A stretch of DNA of 64,000 nucleotides, taken from assembly GCA_013298845.1 (NCBI GenBank), contig JAAFJN010000024.1, forward strand, positions 1 to 64,000, in the 5' to 3' direction. A program made the position numbers and the translations under genes. Numbering within the stretch: position 1 is the first letter of the stretch; each line of letters begins with the position of its first letter. The notes under the pieces are model-generated. The model did no database searches. It saw nothing but the letters and a program-made list of their open reading frames with translations, and was not told the DNA's origin. Positions 18,701 through 29,000 of this stretch are shown here, in pieces. The stretch comes from Chitinophagales bacterium (GTDB lineage: Bacteria; Bacteroidota; Bacteroidia; Chitinophagales; Saprospiraceae).

Positions 18701-21658
18701 CATCGCCCCTGCGATGGGTGAAAAGCCGGTATTACAATCTGTAGTACTGCTTTCCCATTGATAAGTCAATGTGCCAGACCCAGTGGATGCTACCGTTTGA
18801 GTAAACGCTGCCGGATCGCCACCGGAGCACACCGTTTGGGTGGCAGCGGCTACGGTACCACCTGTTACACCATTGATGGTCACGATAATTTCCTGTACTG
18901 AGCGGCAAATGCCGCCCGGATTAGGGTTTATAATGGCATACACATAGTACGTGCCGGCCCCCAACGCGCTCCAGCCAGCGGCGGCCGCAGTAAGTGTTGC
19001 AGTGTACGGATCAGAGGAGCCTGTTGGTGTCACTGTTGCCAAAATCGTGGTACCTGCATAAATAGCCGTGAGTTCCGCCGCAGTTTCTGATCCGTTAACT
19101 GCGCTTTGGTCAGTTGAGAACCGAACAAATCGTACAATATTTGCCGTATTTACATCAACGTTTACCGTAATGTCGCTAAATGTACCTCCCTGACATACTA
19201 ATTGAGATGCCGAGGGGTTGGTGATATTGACAGGACAAATAAAACCCATATCAAAGGTGTGGTTATTTTCACCTGCGCCTTTGGTCAGTATTGTAATTTG
19301 AGGAATAGTGCCAACGAGACCCGCGTCATTATCCCGAACATCAGGCTGACCAGCGCCACCAATATTTTGTTGGGTTAGCGTAAGGTTCAACAGATCTGCA
19401 ACACCGGCACCGGCGGTCCAGTCAGAAGCAGCAACCCGAACAATATAATTTTTGTCAGGTTGCGGACCAGCCTGATTGCCGGTTACATTTGGATCACCGT
19501 CTGTTACATTTGCGGCATTAAAATACCAGGTTCCATTTGCTGCAGTAGTAGCGGTGCCAAGAATAGCGCCATCAGGCACACCATCTATGTCGAAATCGGC
19601 ATACAGGTTCAAACTGACATTAGCAATACCTGCTTCATTGGCATCCTGAATACCATCTTTGTCTTTGTCTAACCATACGCGATTACCAATTTCGATAGGG
19701 GGGGCATCGCATAAAAGTTCGAGATCGCCAATGCCATTGGCTTTACCAAAGAAACCACCCGGAGTAACAAAATCATTATTCTGGCCAAAGTAGATGAGGT
19801 ACCCCGGACTTCGTGCAAGTCCAGTTGTATTGTTGTACCAATTTATGCCACCCGATACCTCTGTGGTTCCGAAAGGATCGTAAGATGCCACCGCTATTGC
19901 CCCAGAACCAGGCAATAATGCCATACCTCCGGAAGTAGTTTCTGTATGCAATCCCACTTCTCCTGCTCTTGGCGGACAAAAGAATTGACATGTCAAGTAA
20001 TCTTGATGATAAAACTCTCCACCATTAGGGCCGGAGTTATTGCTGGAATTATTCGCACAACCACCGGGCGAACCCTGCATGAATAAATTACCTCCTACAT
20101 TACAGACGCGTAATACATCGCCTCCGGCGTGCACAGTCTCAAAATCCGAACCATCAAACTGTAGGTTTTCTGCCCCATACATATGACCTGAACGGTCGAT
20201 AATTCCGAGAATGATTGAACCATCAACGTCAAATTCAATGTCACTCAATAATGGTTCAGGATGTACATACAATTTATTAGCCGCAGATGGATTGTGACAT
20301 TGCGCTGGAGGGGTGGCACCTGACCAGACAAACCAGCCATTATTTCCCGAAGCCGAGCCAGAAGCGGTATAGCACGTACCAGTAGCGGAAATCTGGCCCC
20401 TTGTGTAGTTTAGCGGTATTGATGCGGCCCCATTTACAAGTACTTGCGTAAAAGCAGTCCCGTTAAAACGATAAATGTAGGCCTCCAAAGATGTTTCGCA
20501 GACCAATCCAATATAAACTTCTCCCCGATAAACCTTCAATGCAAAAGGGCGTTGTGTTCCAGTACCGCATGGATTAGGAATAGCAAACGTCGTTAAATCG
20601 GCACTTGTCGGAGCAGTAGCCGGATTGCCATCTGAATCAATAAGAATACCATTCAAAGTTCGGTCGAATAGGTTAACTACCCATAAGGTTTTTTCGTCTT
20701 CTGAAATATCAATGTCGCCAATGCCGGCTCTACCCACTTTAAAAAAAGCATCCGTATCCGCCGAGCCGGAAAGTTGATTGCTTGCAGCGTTCAGATTCCG
20801 GTTTGCGCGACGATCGGCAAAAGTGGCACCAGTTCCTACTGTTCCAACATTCATCCCAATCGTCGCAACATCTAACCACTGGTTCACAACAGGTGAACCA
20901 CTACTGTAATTGATGCTATAAATACCTCCTTCTCCTAATGGCCCAAGCCCTACATGTCTTTTAATAAACGCAGAATTGAATATGGTTTTTGTTGACTTTT
21001 GATAGGCAATCCCCCAGGTAGATCCTATTTGGAGCCCTTCTGCATCAACGGTAGGAGAAGGGGCTGTTTGCGCGACACCAAAGCCCGCTAAAGTACTTAT
21101 CCCAACCCCACTATTCGTATATCCAAAACGGACGAGTACATCACCCGTGCCACTTGTGCCACCACTAAGCGGATCACCTGACACAAATAATGAGGTCACC
21201 ATATTAGGGTTGGTCGTATGGCAATAATCCGAAGGATAGTTCACCCCAAAATTGGCTGTCGTAGTAGCCGCAGTATAAAACTGTATACTCGAAAGATTAC
21301 CAGTGCCAGCCGGACCAGTATAATCAGATGCCTGCAAACCAGTAAATTCGATCCTCAGAGGTAATGTTAACCCGGTGAAAGAATAAGCCCCGGAAGCATT
21401 GGTCGTGGTAGAGCCAACCTCTGCACCTGCTGCATTGTAAGCCTTGACCGTAATACCGGATAAAAAAGGCTCTATCGGGTTGGTTGCTGAACGCACTCCA
21501 TTTGCGTTAAAGTCGCGAAATACAGTGCCCGAAATCTGTGCATCTGTTTTATTATTCGCTATTGTTAATATAATAAATAATAATAAGTATTTTATTTTAG
21601 CGAAAAAAGTTCTTCGATAAAATGCACATACAGAGTTTGAAATGTTAAAAATGGTCAT
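12698..21658 (-). CDS. Giant modular surface protein 1 (SdrD_B, propeller-like and Ig-like modules), frameshifted at the C-terminus
   Basis: A secreted protein of about 2,986 residues as read. The ATG at 21658 is chosen because it gives a signal peptide ending ANNKTDAQ. Domains in order: SdrD_B-like (~43-150), a ~480-residue repeat-rich module (~150-640; 'WGIAYQKSTKTIFNSAFIKRH', 'GIGDIDISEDEKTLWVVN'), SdrD_B-like (~650-800), a module shared with giant protein 2 (~806-930), five Ig-like repeats of ~95 residues (~930-1420), a third SdrD_B (~1520-1625), a second copy of the ~480-residue module (~1636-2095), a fourth SdrD_B (~2100-2255), then further beta-sandwich repeats. Reading stops early at 12698 (LHRWQY); the true tail lies in another frame. 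No T9SS sorting domain is visible. An adhesive or structural surface role is inferred. Confidence 0.9.
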   Translation of the reverse strand: MTIFNISNSVCAFYRRTFFAKIKYLLLFIILTIANNKTDAQISGTVFRDFNANGVRSATNPIEPFLSGITVKAYNAAGAEVGSTTTNASGAYSFTGLTLPLRIEFTGLQASDYTGPAGTGNLSSIQFYTAATTTANFGVNYPSDYCHTTNPNMVTSLFVSGDPLSGGTSGTGDVLVRFGYTNSGVGISTLAGFGVAQTAPSPTVDAEGLQIGSTWGIAYQKSTKTIFNSAFIKRHVGLGPLGEGGIYSINYSSGSPVVNQWLDVATIGMNVGTVGTGATFADRRANRNLNAASNQLSGSADTDAFFKVGRAGIGDIDISEDEKTLWVVNLFDRTLNGILIDSDGNPATAPTSADLTTFAIPNPCGTGTQRPFALKVYRGEVYIGLVCETSLEAYIYRFNGTAFTQVLVNGAASIPLNYTRGQISATGTCYTASGSASGNNGWFVWSGATPPAQCHNPSAANKLYVHPEPLLSDIEFDVDGSIILGIIDRSGHMYGAENLQFDGSDFETVHAGGDVLRVCNVGGNLFMQGSPGGCANNSSNNSGPNGGEFYHQDYLTCQFFCPPRAGEVGLHTETTSGGMALLPGSGAIAVASYDPFGTTEVSGGINWYNNTTGLARSPGYLIYFGQNNDFVTPGGFFGKANGIGDLELLCDAPPIEIGNRVWLDKDKDGIQDANEAGIANVSLNLYADFDIDGVPDGAILGTATTAANGTWYFNAANVTDGDPNVTGNQAGPQPDKNYIVRVAASDWTAGAGVADLLNLTLTQQNIGGAGQPDVRDNDAGLVGTIPQITILTKGAGENNHTFDMGFICPVNITNPSASQLVCQGGTFSDITVNVDVNTANIVRFVRFSTDQSAVNGSETAAELTAIYAGTTILATVTPTGSSDPYTATLTAAAAGWSALGAGTYYVYAIINPNPGGICRSVQEIIVTINGVTGGTVAAATQTVCSGGDPAAFTQTVASTGSGTLTYQWESSTTDCNTGFSPIAGAMSTTYNVPAGLTQTTYFRRVTTSTLNGLACTANSNCLTVFVNNVTASVVGPDQTVCAADNPPIIDVITPATGSGTLTYQWQSNTTGCAGTFTNIAGATMATYDPLVLSATTYYRVIVTSTLNSVACTATSNCVTVFRNNVTSAGTITASQTICEGSDPVAFNSTAIATGVGTISYQWQISTTSTTTGFTDIAGAISATYDAPGPINQTTYFRRVAVSTLNGIPCTLAGTALTITVNSVTAGVIAGDQTFCASPADPAAFTVPTAATGATLTYIWQSSTVDCTTGFANIAGATTATHNPPAGLTVTTYYRRITVSTLNTVACRDTSNCVTVAIISVTPGSIAGGETVCVGGDPVAFTETAAATGNGTISYQWQSSTIDCSNGFSNITGAVLNTYNPPAGITQTTYYRRVAISTIAGLSCTANSNCITVNASGIVLSAQMSDCFDSNGNTAGGNSLANLRIVTNWTGRPGSENITVNVPGATPASQTLTISTSSGTGYLDFEVPSNGAVFTASANYTVTTTCPAVPVNATAPNNNCLNTPCASGQTGGIVWQDYDNDGIQDAAETQGVAGVTVRAYDCNGNLVGTTTTDNLGQYTFGALVAGVFPIRVEFSNWPASYVATRNGTDGRTDVQFITAPECDVDFGVVYPDDYCQTNPNVAVPPYNVGPAAGTAVALIRAAYDFSGTPTSIANFGQVGATWGISFHRPSKTIFNSAYLKRHVGLAQGTGHIFMSNATTGFVGSFNLQGVNGINLGSVVRTTTAGDNQINATTGGIDLDAFAKVGKVGFGDIDLYNQKTLFAINLNARSLIAVDVSNISLLPTNGTAVSGSLVQEYPLSLPSCEGGVMRPFALKIYKGLGYIGAVCDASISQDSTDLGAFVYTFDPENPGSGLTGVLNFSLNYPRESTGYFAGNPTTWPGTWRSWKDTYSSGGERRVSPIFGDIEFTEDGSMIIGLLDRVGDQYGNDAPLPVSGSTTLVDKFSGGDILKACNVNGVFLMEGTSGACPVSDQNANDGLLNNGGSPDFDGFSGNGEFFYAEFFQGGDGNGHGELALGGLAMLPGTKEILSVMYDPTGYGQQGMARFSTATGARSGQIVLVPNPSPFNKANGLGDVELLCDALPIQIGNYVWVDTDADGVQDPCELPLAGVKVDLYKKDGTLIGQTTTSAAGEYYFDHTNVDTIAPYGTGGFTGMSPNTAYVIVLGKTMTQYNTATNMLTIGANTYQLTASNTGQGTGADQNDNDGTILSGINAAVNGYPGYCATTPSEGSNHTFDFGVKPPCSITVTSATPTACVPATNTYSLNVVVTYTNPPAGNITVTTTSGASITVAATTSPQTITITGILADGAANIGVTAFFVADPACTHTLPNAYNAPLACSAVCGIIVSSATPTACAPATNTYSLDVVVTYANSPGGNITINTSNGGTVTVAATTTPQTITLTGLASNGAMNIGVTAFFVSDPACTHTLANAYNAPASCVTVALSDPCVCHDVVYETTNDPLELLDYIDVTAPSGSTWQIISQTGLEEINASINIPLSVPATLTYMPGLGVYRIRVAHTNGVGYMATLSNGSFTLNISNLCTKNVPTSPALASTYCSSDPAVPLPASQANFTITYRVGDPATGTIVTAFDPALYAASGTVNLYARYMPVSASDCPITLQVPVTVVSPPALTATPGACVPATNQHTLTGSVTFTNPPASGTLTVQVTGGGSQVFNAPFISPLNYSIAGLPSDGASKTVTATFSASPACSNTAMYTAPASCTSVCTQPTANFVPIPARCVNLTPQDDGRIVLTAYTNTDRFGVSPGNTYTGPVYSAASTVTGINQNLQTGVPNVGGGIYTVRLFNGSNTCYRDYTITVPPGFPCKTDPMGYIYCEETGQIIMGGTITVTPPPGATYVITQDGSTGVYQFFTDAFVPGIYTMTYTPPAGYSLSTTRLPGPTLDPTGQPNPYILGSGNGGGNTLTNFTAAANPFYLSFNLTSGDPEVLNNNIPLKGCCIPPVLTTQNGFGLHRWQY

Positions 21659-23066
21659 GATTTTAATTTTATTTTTGGCTGCCAAGAGAGACGTGTACTG
21701 CAAAATCATCGGTTTTATCAACTGAAGAGTCAATAAAAACCCGGTATATATGATCTATTTTTGTCGCTTGAATGTGTTCACCATACGCGTGAAAATCAAG
21801 TTGTCTTGTAAAAGCACTGTTATAATTGCAAGTGATCTTACAGAAAAAGAGGGTTACAAGTATAGTTTTTAAAAAACAACCTCCCAGCGATAGAAAGCAG
21901 GCTATAATAATTTACGTTATGCTCGTTTGAAACATAAAATAAATTTGTAAGAAAACCAAGTGCCTAATCGTAGGTGACTGGTTTGAATATATCATTTATA
22001 CAGCCTTTATTTTTCACACATAACCAGATTTCGCACTAAGTTGGTTTCTTTTTTGTTTTTATCAAAAAAAATTTAACTTATTTAATTTTTTACGGATTAA
22101 AAATGCTGAACAATATTTTTTAGGAGCCTGAAATAACCAGAAATGGTTAGTTGAAAATAAGTTAATTTTAATTTGCTGCAAATTTCTGAAAGAGTTCAAA
22201 CAAACCGCTTTCATTTTGTTTTATTTTTTACCTTTATAAGGCAATATTTTTTGCTTGTCAAAAGTATCTAAAAAATTGTTAATCACAATTTTACGAAAGT
22301 CTTTTTCGTGTAAAAAGTTACATTAAAAAAATAAAAATAAAAAGCCTTTTTCGTGTTTTATGCTTTGCTCTATCCTTTTTATTTGCCTTTGTGCGATAGG
22401 AACCTTGTTTAATTACAATAAAACAGCCTTCGGCGTTGGTTAACTATGGTTGCGGTTAGGTGCTTTGGTAACGTTACCGCTGCGGCCTTCGGTGGTATAG
22501 GTTAAGGTGGCTTTTTTCCACTGTTCGAGGGCATCTTGGGCGGCGGTATTAGCGGGGGTTGGGTCTTGTTCCTGCATATTCACTATGGTGTTCATTTTAA
22601 AACAGAATCGCGCTTACTAAGATGAGTAAATTATTTGTTATTGCATAGGTTATGAGATAGTTAGGGTAACAAAAATGCCATAAAATTTTTTCATAAAAAA
22701 TTGATTGTCATTTATTTGATTGTTTTTATTGCCGTGAAAATGATTTGTTTTTGCGTATTTTTTTCTTGATTTTTGATTTTTATTCGAACAATATAAATCT
22801 AACATTTGCAAACGCATAATGTCTTCATGCCTGAAAATAGAATTTGAAATTATTCTGTTGGGCGCCAGAAGGGCATTTTTTAATCCGAAAAATTAGGTAC
22901 ATAACATCTGAACGAACTCCTTTGAGGTGTAGTCTCCTATTTTTCTTTTATTAAAAATTACACTTGGTTTAATGCCGTCAGGTATTAGCCCTACTATGCT
23001 ATTTGGTGACTGTGACTCCTGCCACCAATTTAATCCTTTTTAGTTTGACTAATAAACATGTAACTT
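21659..23066. promoter_or_regulatory. 1.4-kb AT-rich divergent control region between the two giant genes
   Basis: This region separates the divergent giant genes. It contains a truncated gene copy (22440-22595), a repeated CTTTTTCGTGT motif (near 22302 and 22346), long A/T tracts and a leader-like segment (22876-22938). No other credible ORF was found, and no confident TAnnTTTG box could be assigned to either giant gene. Confidence 0.5.
22440..22595 (-). pseudogene. Truncated copy of the 12016-12336 hypothetical gene
   Basis: This short frame encodes AAQDALEQWKKATLTYTTEG..., identical over ~25 residues to the protein encoded at 12016-12336. The N-terminus differs (MNTIVNMQEQDPTPANT). Similarity ends after GNVT, where a 4-bp deletion and unrelated sequence give a stop after 51 residues. 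It is most likely a remnant of duplication. It shares orientation with the full copy, so the two bracket giant gene 1 as direct repeats. Confidence 0.75.
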
Positions 23067-26000
23067 ATGAAGTGTTATTACAGTAGAACTCTGAACAGAT
23101 TCTGTAAAAATTATACAAATGTAGTGCCGTTGTTGGTGAGTTTGGTGCTATTATTGTGGAGTACTGTTGTTTCGGCGCAGACGTACACGTTAGGCACTGG
23201 TCCGGCGACCAATGGAGCCACCGTTAACACTTGCTCCGGAACATTCACCGATTCGGGTGGTACTGGTGCCAACTATGGCTTAAATCAGGATATTACCGTA
23301 ACTTTTTGCTCCAGTACGGGACAACCCATTACCCTAAGTTTTGACCAGTTCAACATTGGTATCGGCGATTTCCTGTACGTTTACGATGGTCCGTCAACGG
23401 CTTCGCCCCAGTTTGCGGGCAGCCCGCATTCATCTGGTGGTTTCGCCGCCGGTCCTAAGGTAAAAACTTCTACCGGGACGTGTATTACCATTCGGTTTAC
23501 CTCCAACGGAAGTAATTCCGTGAACGATGTGGGCTGGTTAGCCAATATTTTCTGTGCAACGGCGAATTCCGTTACCGCTTGCAGCGGCACTTATCTGGAT
23601 CCCGGAGGGGCGGGTAATACCCCCCACTTGAACAGCACCATTACAACAATCTGTTCGGATAACGGCGGCCAACCCCGCGTTACCTTTAATACTTTTGCCT
23701 TGGATGCCAATTTTGACTTCTTGTACGTGTACAATGGTCCCAACCGGAACTCCCCGCAGGTGGCAGGCAGCCCTTTTAGTGCCAGCAGCCCCGGGGTAAT
23801 TACGGGTACGGGTACTTGCCTGACCTTTCATTTTATTTCCGACGGCACTATTGATGCAGCGGGTTGGAGTTCCACCATCTCCTGCGTGGGCGGGTGTAGC
23901 CCGGCTACGGTGTCCGCAACGCCTACCTGTAATGGCACGACCTATAACGTATCGGGGAATGTAACCACTACCGTTAATACCGGTACCCTGACAATTAGTG
24001 ACGGAGCGGTTTCGACGGTGATTAATTTGCCCCAAACCAGCCCCATTCCGTACACGTTGACGGGATTAACGCCCGGCACCGGAACGCACACCGTGACGGC
24101 GACGTTTAGCGCGGCTTCGGTGTGTAACGGCTCTACCACGTACGCGGCACCGGCCAGTTGTGGCCCTTCGGCTGATTATGTATTGAACCCGGCCAGCAAT
24201 GGCACAACCGTGAGTACCTGTACGGGCAAATTTGCCGATTCGGGGAATTTGGCGGGCAGTTATGGCAACAACGAAAACAATACCATTACTTTTTGTTCCA
24301 ATAATAATAAGCAATTAACGGTGACTTTCAACAATTTTGCCACCCAGGCGGGCAGCGATTTGTTGTACATCTATAACGGCCCCAACACGTCGTCGCCCCA
24401 AGTACCCGGCAGCCCGTTTTCGGGTGTGGGTTCGGCGGCTTCGCCCGGGGTTGTATCGGGGAGTGGAACGTGTTTGACGTTCCGGTTTGTGAGCAATGGC
24501 AGCACCACCAACTTTGGTTGGGATGCCGATATTTCCTGTTCGGGTAATATTCCGGCGGCCCCTACTGCGCCCACGTGGACGGGTTATCCGTACACGTCTT
24601 GCACACCCAATACCAAAATTGAGGGTACCGTGTTTGAAGATTTTGACAATGATGGGATAAAAGATGCCCGTGAGCCTTTTGTAAGAGGGGTTCAGGTAAG
24701 GCTGTACGACAATAACGGTCAGGTGGGTTCGGTTGCCACAACCGATGCAAATGGTTTGTATGCATTCACCAGCCTTACTGCCGCTGCTGTTTACCGCGTT
24801 GAGTTCACCATTCCGACGGGTTTTTCCGAGGGTGCGGTAGGTACAGGCAGTGGTTCGGCGGTACAATTTGTGCGGGCGGGTACGTGTAATGCTAACTTAG
24901 GTTTGTTCGACGCGGGGCACTACTGCGGTTTGGCCAACCCTAAATGGACCATTCCAATGTATTCTAACGGTTCTCCTTCGCACTCCAGCAACACCGGAGC
25001 GATTGGGGTTGCCCGTTTTAACTATAATTCTTCGGGACAATCGCCCAACGCCGACCAGGAAAACTGGGTAACGTTCGGGACCGTTGGTACAACCTGGGGT
25101 ACGGCTTACCGCCGCGACGAGCAGGCCCTGTACATGGCTTCGGTATTGCGCCGTCACACGGGTTTAGGCCCCGGCGGTATTGGTGCCATTTACAAACGCC
25201 TTGATTCGGGCAATAATACCACCGCGCCGGTATTTTACGATTTTGGGGCGGCAGCGGGTACCGTTGCCAACAACGCCACGCGTTTCCCCGGTACGGGTAA
25301 TGCTTTTGGCGCGGTAGGTGCCTGTGGTCTTTGTGATAACCTCGACCCGACGGTTTTTGGCCAAATTGGTAAAACCGGTTTGGGGGACATTGACCTTTCG
25401 GGCGACGAAAAAACATTGTACGTTACCAATCTTTTTGACCGGAAAGTATATACTATTAACATGGATAACCCCACGGCGGGCAGCGCAACGGCATTGCCCA
25501 ATCAGCCTTGGTTGAGCGCTTCGACCTGTAACAACGGTACGGCGCGGCCCTGGGCTTTGAAATACCGTCGGGGTAAATTATACGTCGGAGTCGTGTGCGA
25601 CGCAGGTACCAGTACTTGTTCAAAAACCGCCGCTTGCAACGATCTCACCGCTACGGTGTACGAATACAATGGCAGTACCTGGAGCACGGTTATTACGTAT
25701 CCGCTCAACTATTACCGCAAAGCGTACGCATTGGGGTCAAATTATTGGGTAAAATGGATGGATAACTGGAGTGATTTCACGGCCAACTACGCCAACGTCA
25801 CCGATGCGCAATTTGCCCAACCTGTATTTGTGGATATTGAATTTGACGACGATGGTTCGATGATTATGGGTTTTGGCGACCGTACCGCCATGCAAACGGG
25901 TTATCAGTCTCCTCCGCCTCCGGGGCCAACGAGCAGCACCGCCGAGCGTACTTTTGCCCATGGTGATATGTTGCGCGCTTATTTTAACCCCGCTACCCAA

Positions 26001-29000
26001 ACGTTTAGCCTCGAAAATAACGGGGTTGCCGGTCCGCTTTCTTCTACGAACCCGGCCAGCAACGTGGGACCCGGTGGTAAAGCCTTCTATTGGGGTGATT
26101 TCTGGTACGGTGCATACAACGACGCCAATATCGGTTCTTTGGGTATTTTGCCCGGTTCCGGCGAAGTGATGCACCCGGTTGCCGACCCCATTGACCCTTA
26201 TGCTTCGGGTATCGTTTGGACAAGTAATATTAATGGTAAGGCCAACCGTAAGTTAGAAACCTACCAAGGTTCTCCTACCGGCAACGCACCCAACTTCGCC
26301 AAAAACGGTGGTTTGGGTGATATTGAATTGTTCTGCGCTAACCCGCCCATTGAGATTGGTAACTACGTGTGGTGGGACCACAACCTGAATGGCCGCATGG
26401 ACCCCAGCGAACCGGGTATCCCCAACGTTACCCTGCGGCTTTACCTGGATATTGACGGCAATACAACGGGCAATAACCCCGCCAACGGCGACGAGGTATT
26501 GGTGGCCACCACCACCACCGACGCTTTCGGGCGGTATATTTTCAGTTACAGCGGTGCCCCGGCCAACGGTCTGAACGCCCAAACCTGGCAAGCAGGCCAC
26601 ACACGGGTATTGGCCAGCCGCAAATACCAGGTGCGGATCAATAACTTTGCCTCCGACGCGGGTTTAACGGCGTATTCTACCTCCATCAGTTCGCCGTCGT
26701 TTATTATGACGCCGACCCAAAACCAGGGCATTGCCGGTACCGAACGCGATAATAATGGTTACAATAACCCCGGTAACGCTGCTTCGGCGGTGACCACCGG
26801 ATTGGCCGGACAACACAATCACCAATTTGACTTTGCCTTTGGCCCCGGTGGCGGTTGCAGTGTAACGGCCATTCCAACGGCAAATACCCCTTGCGTGGGT
26901 GAAACGCTCAACCTGAACGCCAATGCATCGGGTGGTACTGCTCCTTATACGTACAGTTGGGCGGGACCCAATAGTTTCACTTCTACTGCCGCTTCCCCAT
27001 CCATCGCGAGTGTAACAACGGCGGCTGATGGTACGTACACCGTTACGGTAACGGATGCGGGCAGTTGCGTGGCGGTATTTAGTATTGTGGTGCAAATTAA
27101 CCGCGTGACGGTTACGGCCACGACCTCTCCGGCCTCTTGTGGTATGTCAACGGGCAGCATTAATCTCACGGTTTCCAATGGTATTACCCCGTATAGTTTT
27201 GATTGGGCCAACAACGCCCTCGACGGCACCGAAGATCCCACAAACTTAGCGGCGGGCAACTATCCAGTGACGGTCACCGACGCCAACGGTTGTTCGGCAA
27301 CGGCCGCTCCGGCGGTGGGTAGTTCCGGTGGACCAAGCGTAAGCGGCATAATTGTGCAACCTACGTGTGGTTTGTCGAATGGCAGCATTAACCTGACCAT
27401 CACTAACGGTACCGCGCCATTTACCTATGACTGGAACGTGAATACGCTCGATGGTACCGAAGACCCGACGGGTTTAGCGGCGGGCACTTATTCTGTTACC
27501 GTCACCGACGCGGCTTCCTGCGTAGCGGGTGCAACCTTTGAATTAATTAGTTCGGCCGGACCAACGGCTTCCATTACATCCGTCAATACAACGTGCGGTT
27601 TGTCGAATGGTAGTATTAACCTGACTGTTACCGGCGGTACACCGGCGTACACGTACGATTGGAACGTGAATGCCCTCGATGGCACCGAAGATCCTTCGGC
27701 CCTGGCGGCCGGAACGTACACGGTGACGGTCTCCGACGTAAACACCTGTACGGCAACGGCCAGCGCTATTATTGCGCCATCCACCGGATTTACGGCCAGT
27801 ACATCGCAGGTAAACGAAACCTGTTCTACGGCCAATGGTACCATTACACTGACTGTGACGGGCGGTTTGGCTCCATTTACGTATGATTGGAGCAATATTC
27901 CCGGGGCCAGCAACGGACAAAACCAAACGGGCCTCGCGGCGGGAACATATACGGTTACCGTTACCGATGCCAACAATTGCACCGCGACTACTTCGGCTAC
28001 CATTACGAATACGGCCGGACCAACGACCTTAAATGTAACGACCACCGACGCTACTTCTTGTAGCGGATCGAATGGTACGGTTGATTTGCAGGTGTTTGGC
28101 GGCGCTATACCTTATGTATACGACTGGAACAATGACGGCAATCCGCCACCGGATTACGATCCCGAAGATTTAACCGGCCTGGCACCAGGTACTTATATCG
28201 TAACGGTTACTGACTTTAACGGGTGTACGGCGACCACTTCGGCAACGATTGGCATTGGTACCGGAGCAACGGTGACACCAACCATTGTTGACCCAACTAC
28301 CTGCGCCGAAACCGGCAGCATCACGCTGGCGGTAAGTGGAGGGGTAACGCCTTATACGTTCGACTGGAACAATATTCCGGGCATCAGCAATCCTCAAAAT
28401 CAAAGTGGCCTGGCGGGTGGCACTTATATCGTGACCGTGACCGAAGGAAATGGCTGTACGGTAGTTACCAGTATGTCCATCCGCGATATTCGCGAACCGG
28501 TATTAAATGTAACGGTAACGGCGCCCACCTGCGGCGGCAGTAACGGTGCCATTGATCTTACCATTATTCCCGGCGACGGAACCGGACCGTTTACCATTGA
28601 TTGGTCAAATGTTGCCGGAAGTCCCAATCCGGAGGACCAAACGGGACTGCCTACGGGCATATACACGGTGACGGTAACGGATAATATCAGTTGCAGCAGC
28701 ACCCTGGTGGTGAGTTTGAGCAGCGATTTGGCCCCCGTTATTTCGTTGGTAACGACCAATGGAACATGCAGTGCGAATAACGGTGCCATTGACCTGACCA
28801 TCACTGGCGGGGCAACACCGTACAATATTGACTGGGATAATATTGCCGGTACCGGCAACCCCGAAGATCAAACGGGTTTGGCGGCTGGAATATACGCGGT
28901 AACAGTTACCGATAACAACGGCTGTACTGCCATTGATATTGCCACTATTTTTAACGCGGCCCCGGTGAGTGCTGATTGTATCCCAACGGATGAAAGTACA

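Noticed and set aside
27488-28045. 185-codon minus-strand frame in the SprB-repeat region
   Set aside because: It is a reverse-strand reading of repeated Thr/Val/Gly codons in giant gene 2, and its Val-Thr-Val repeats mirror them.
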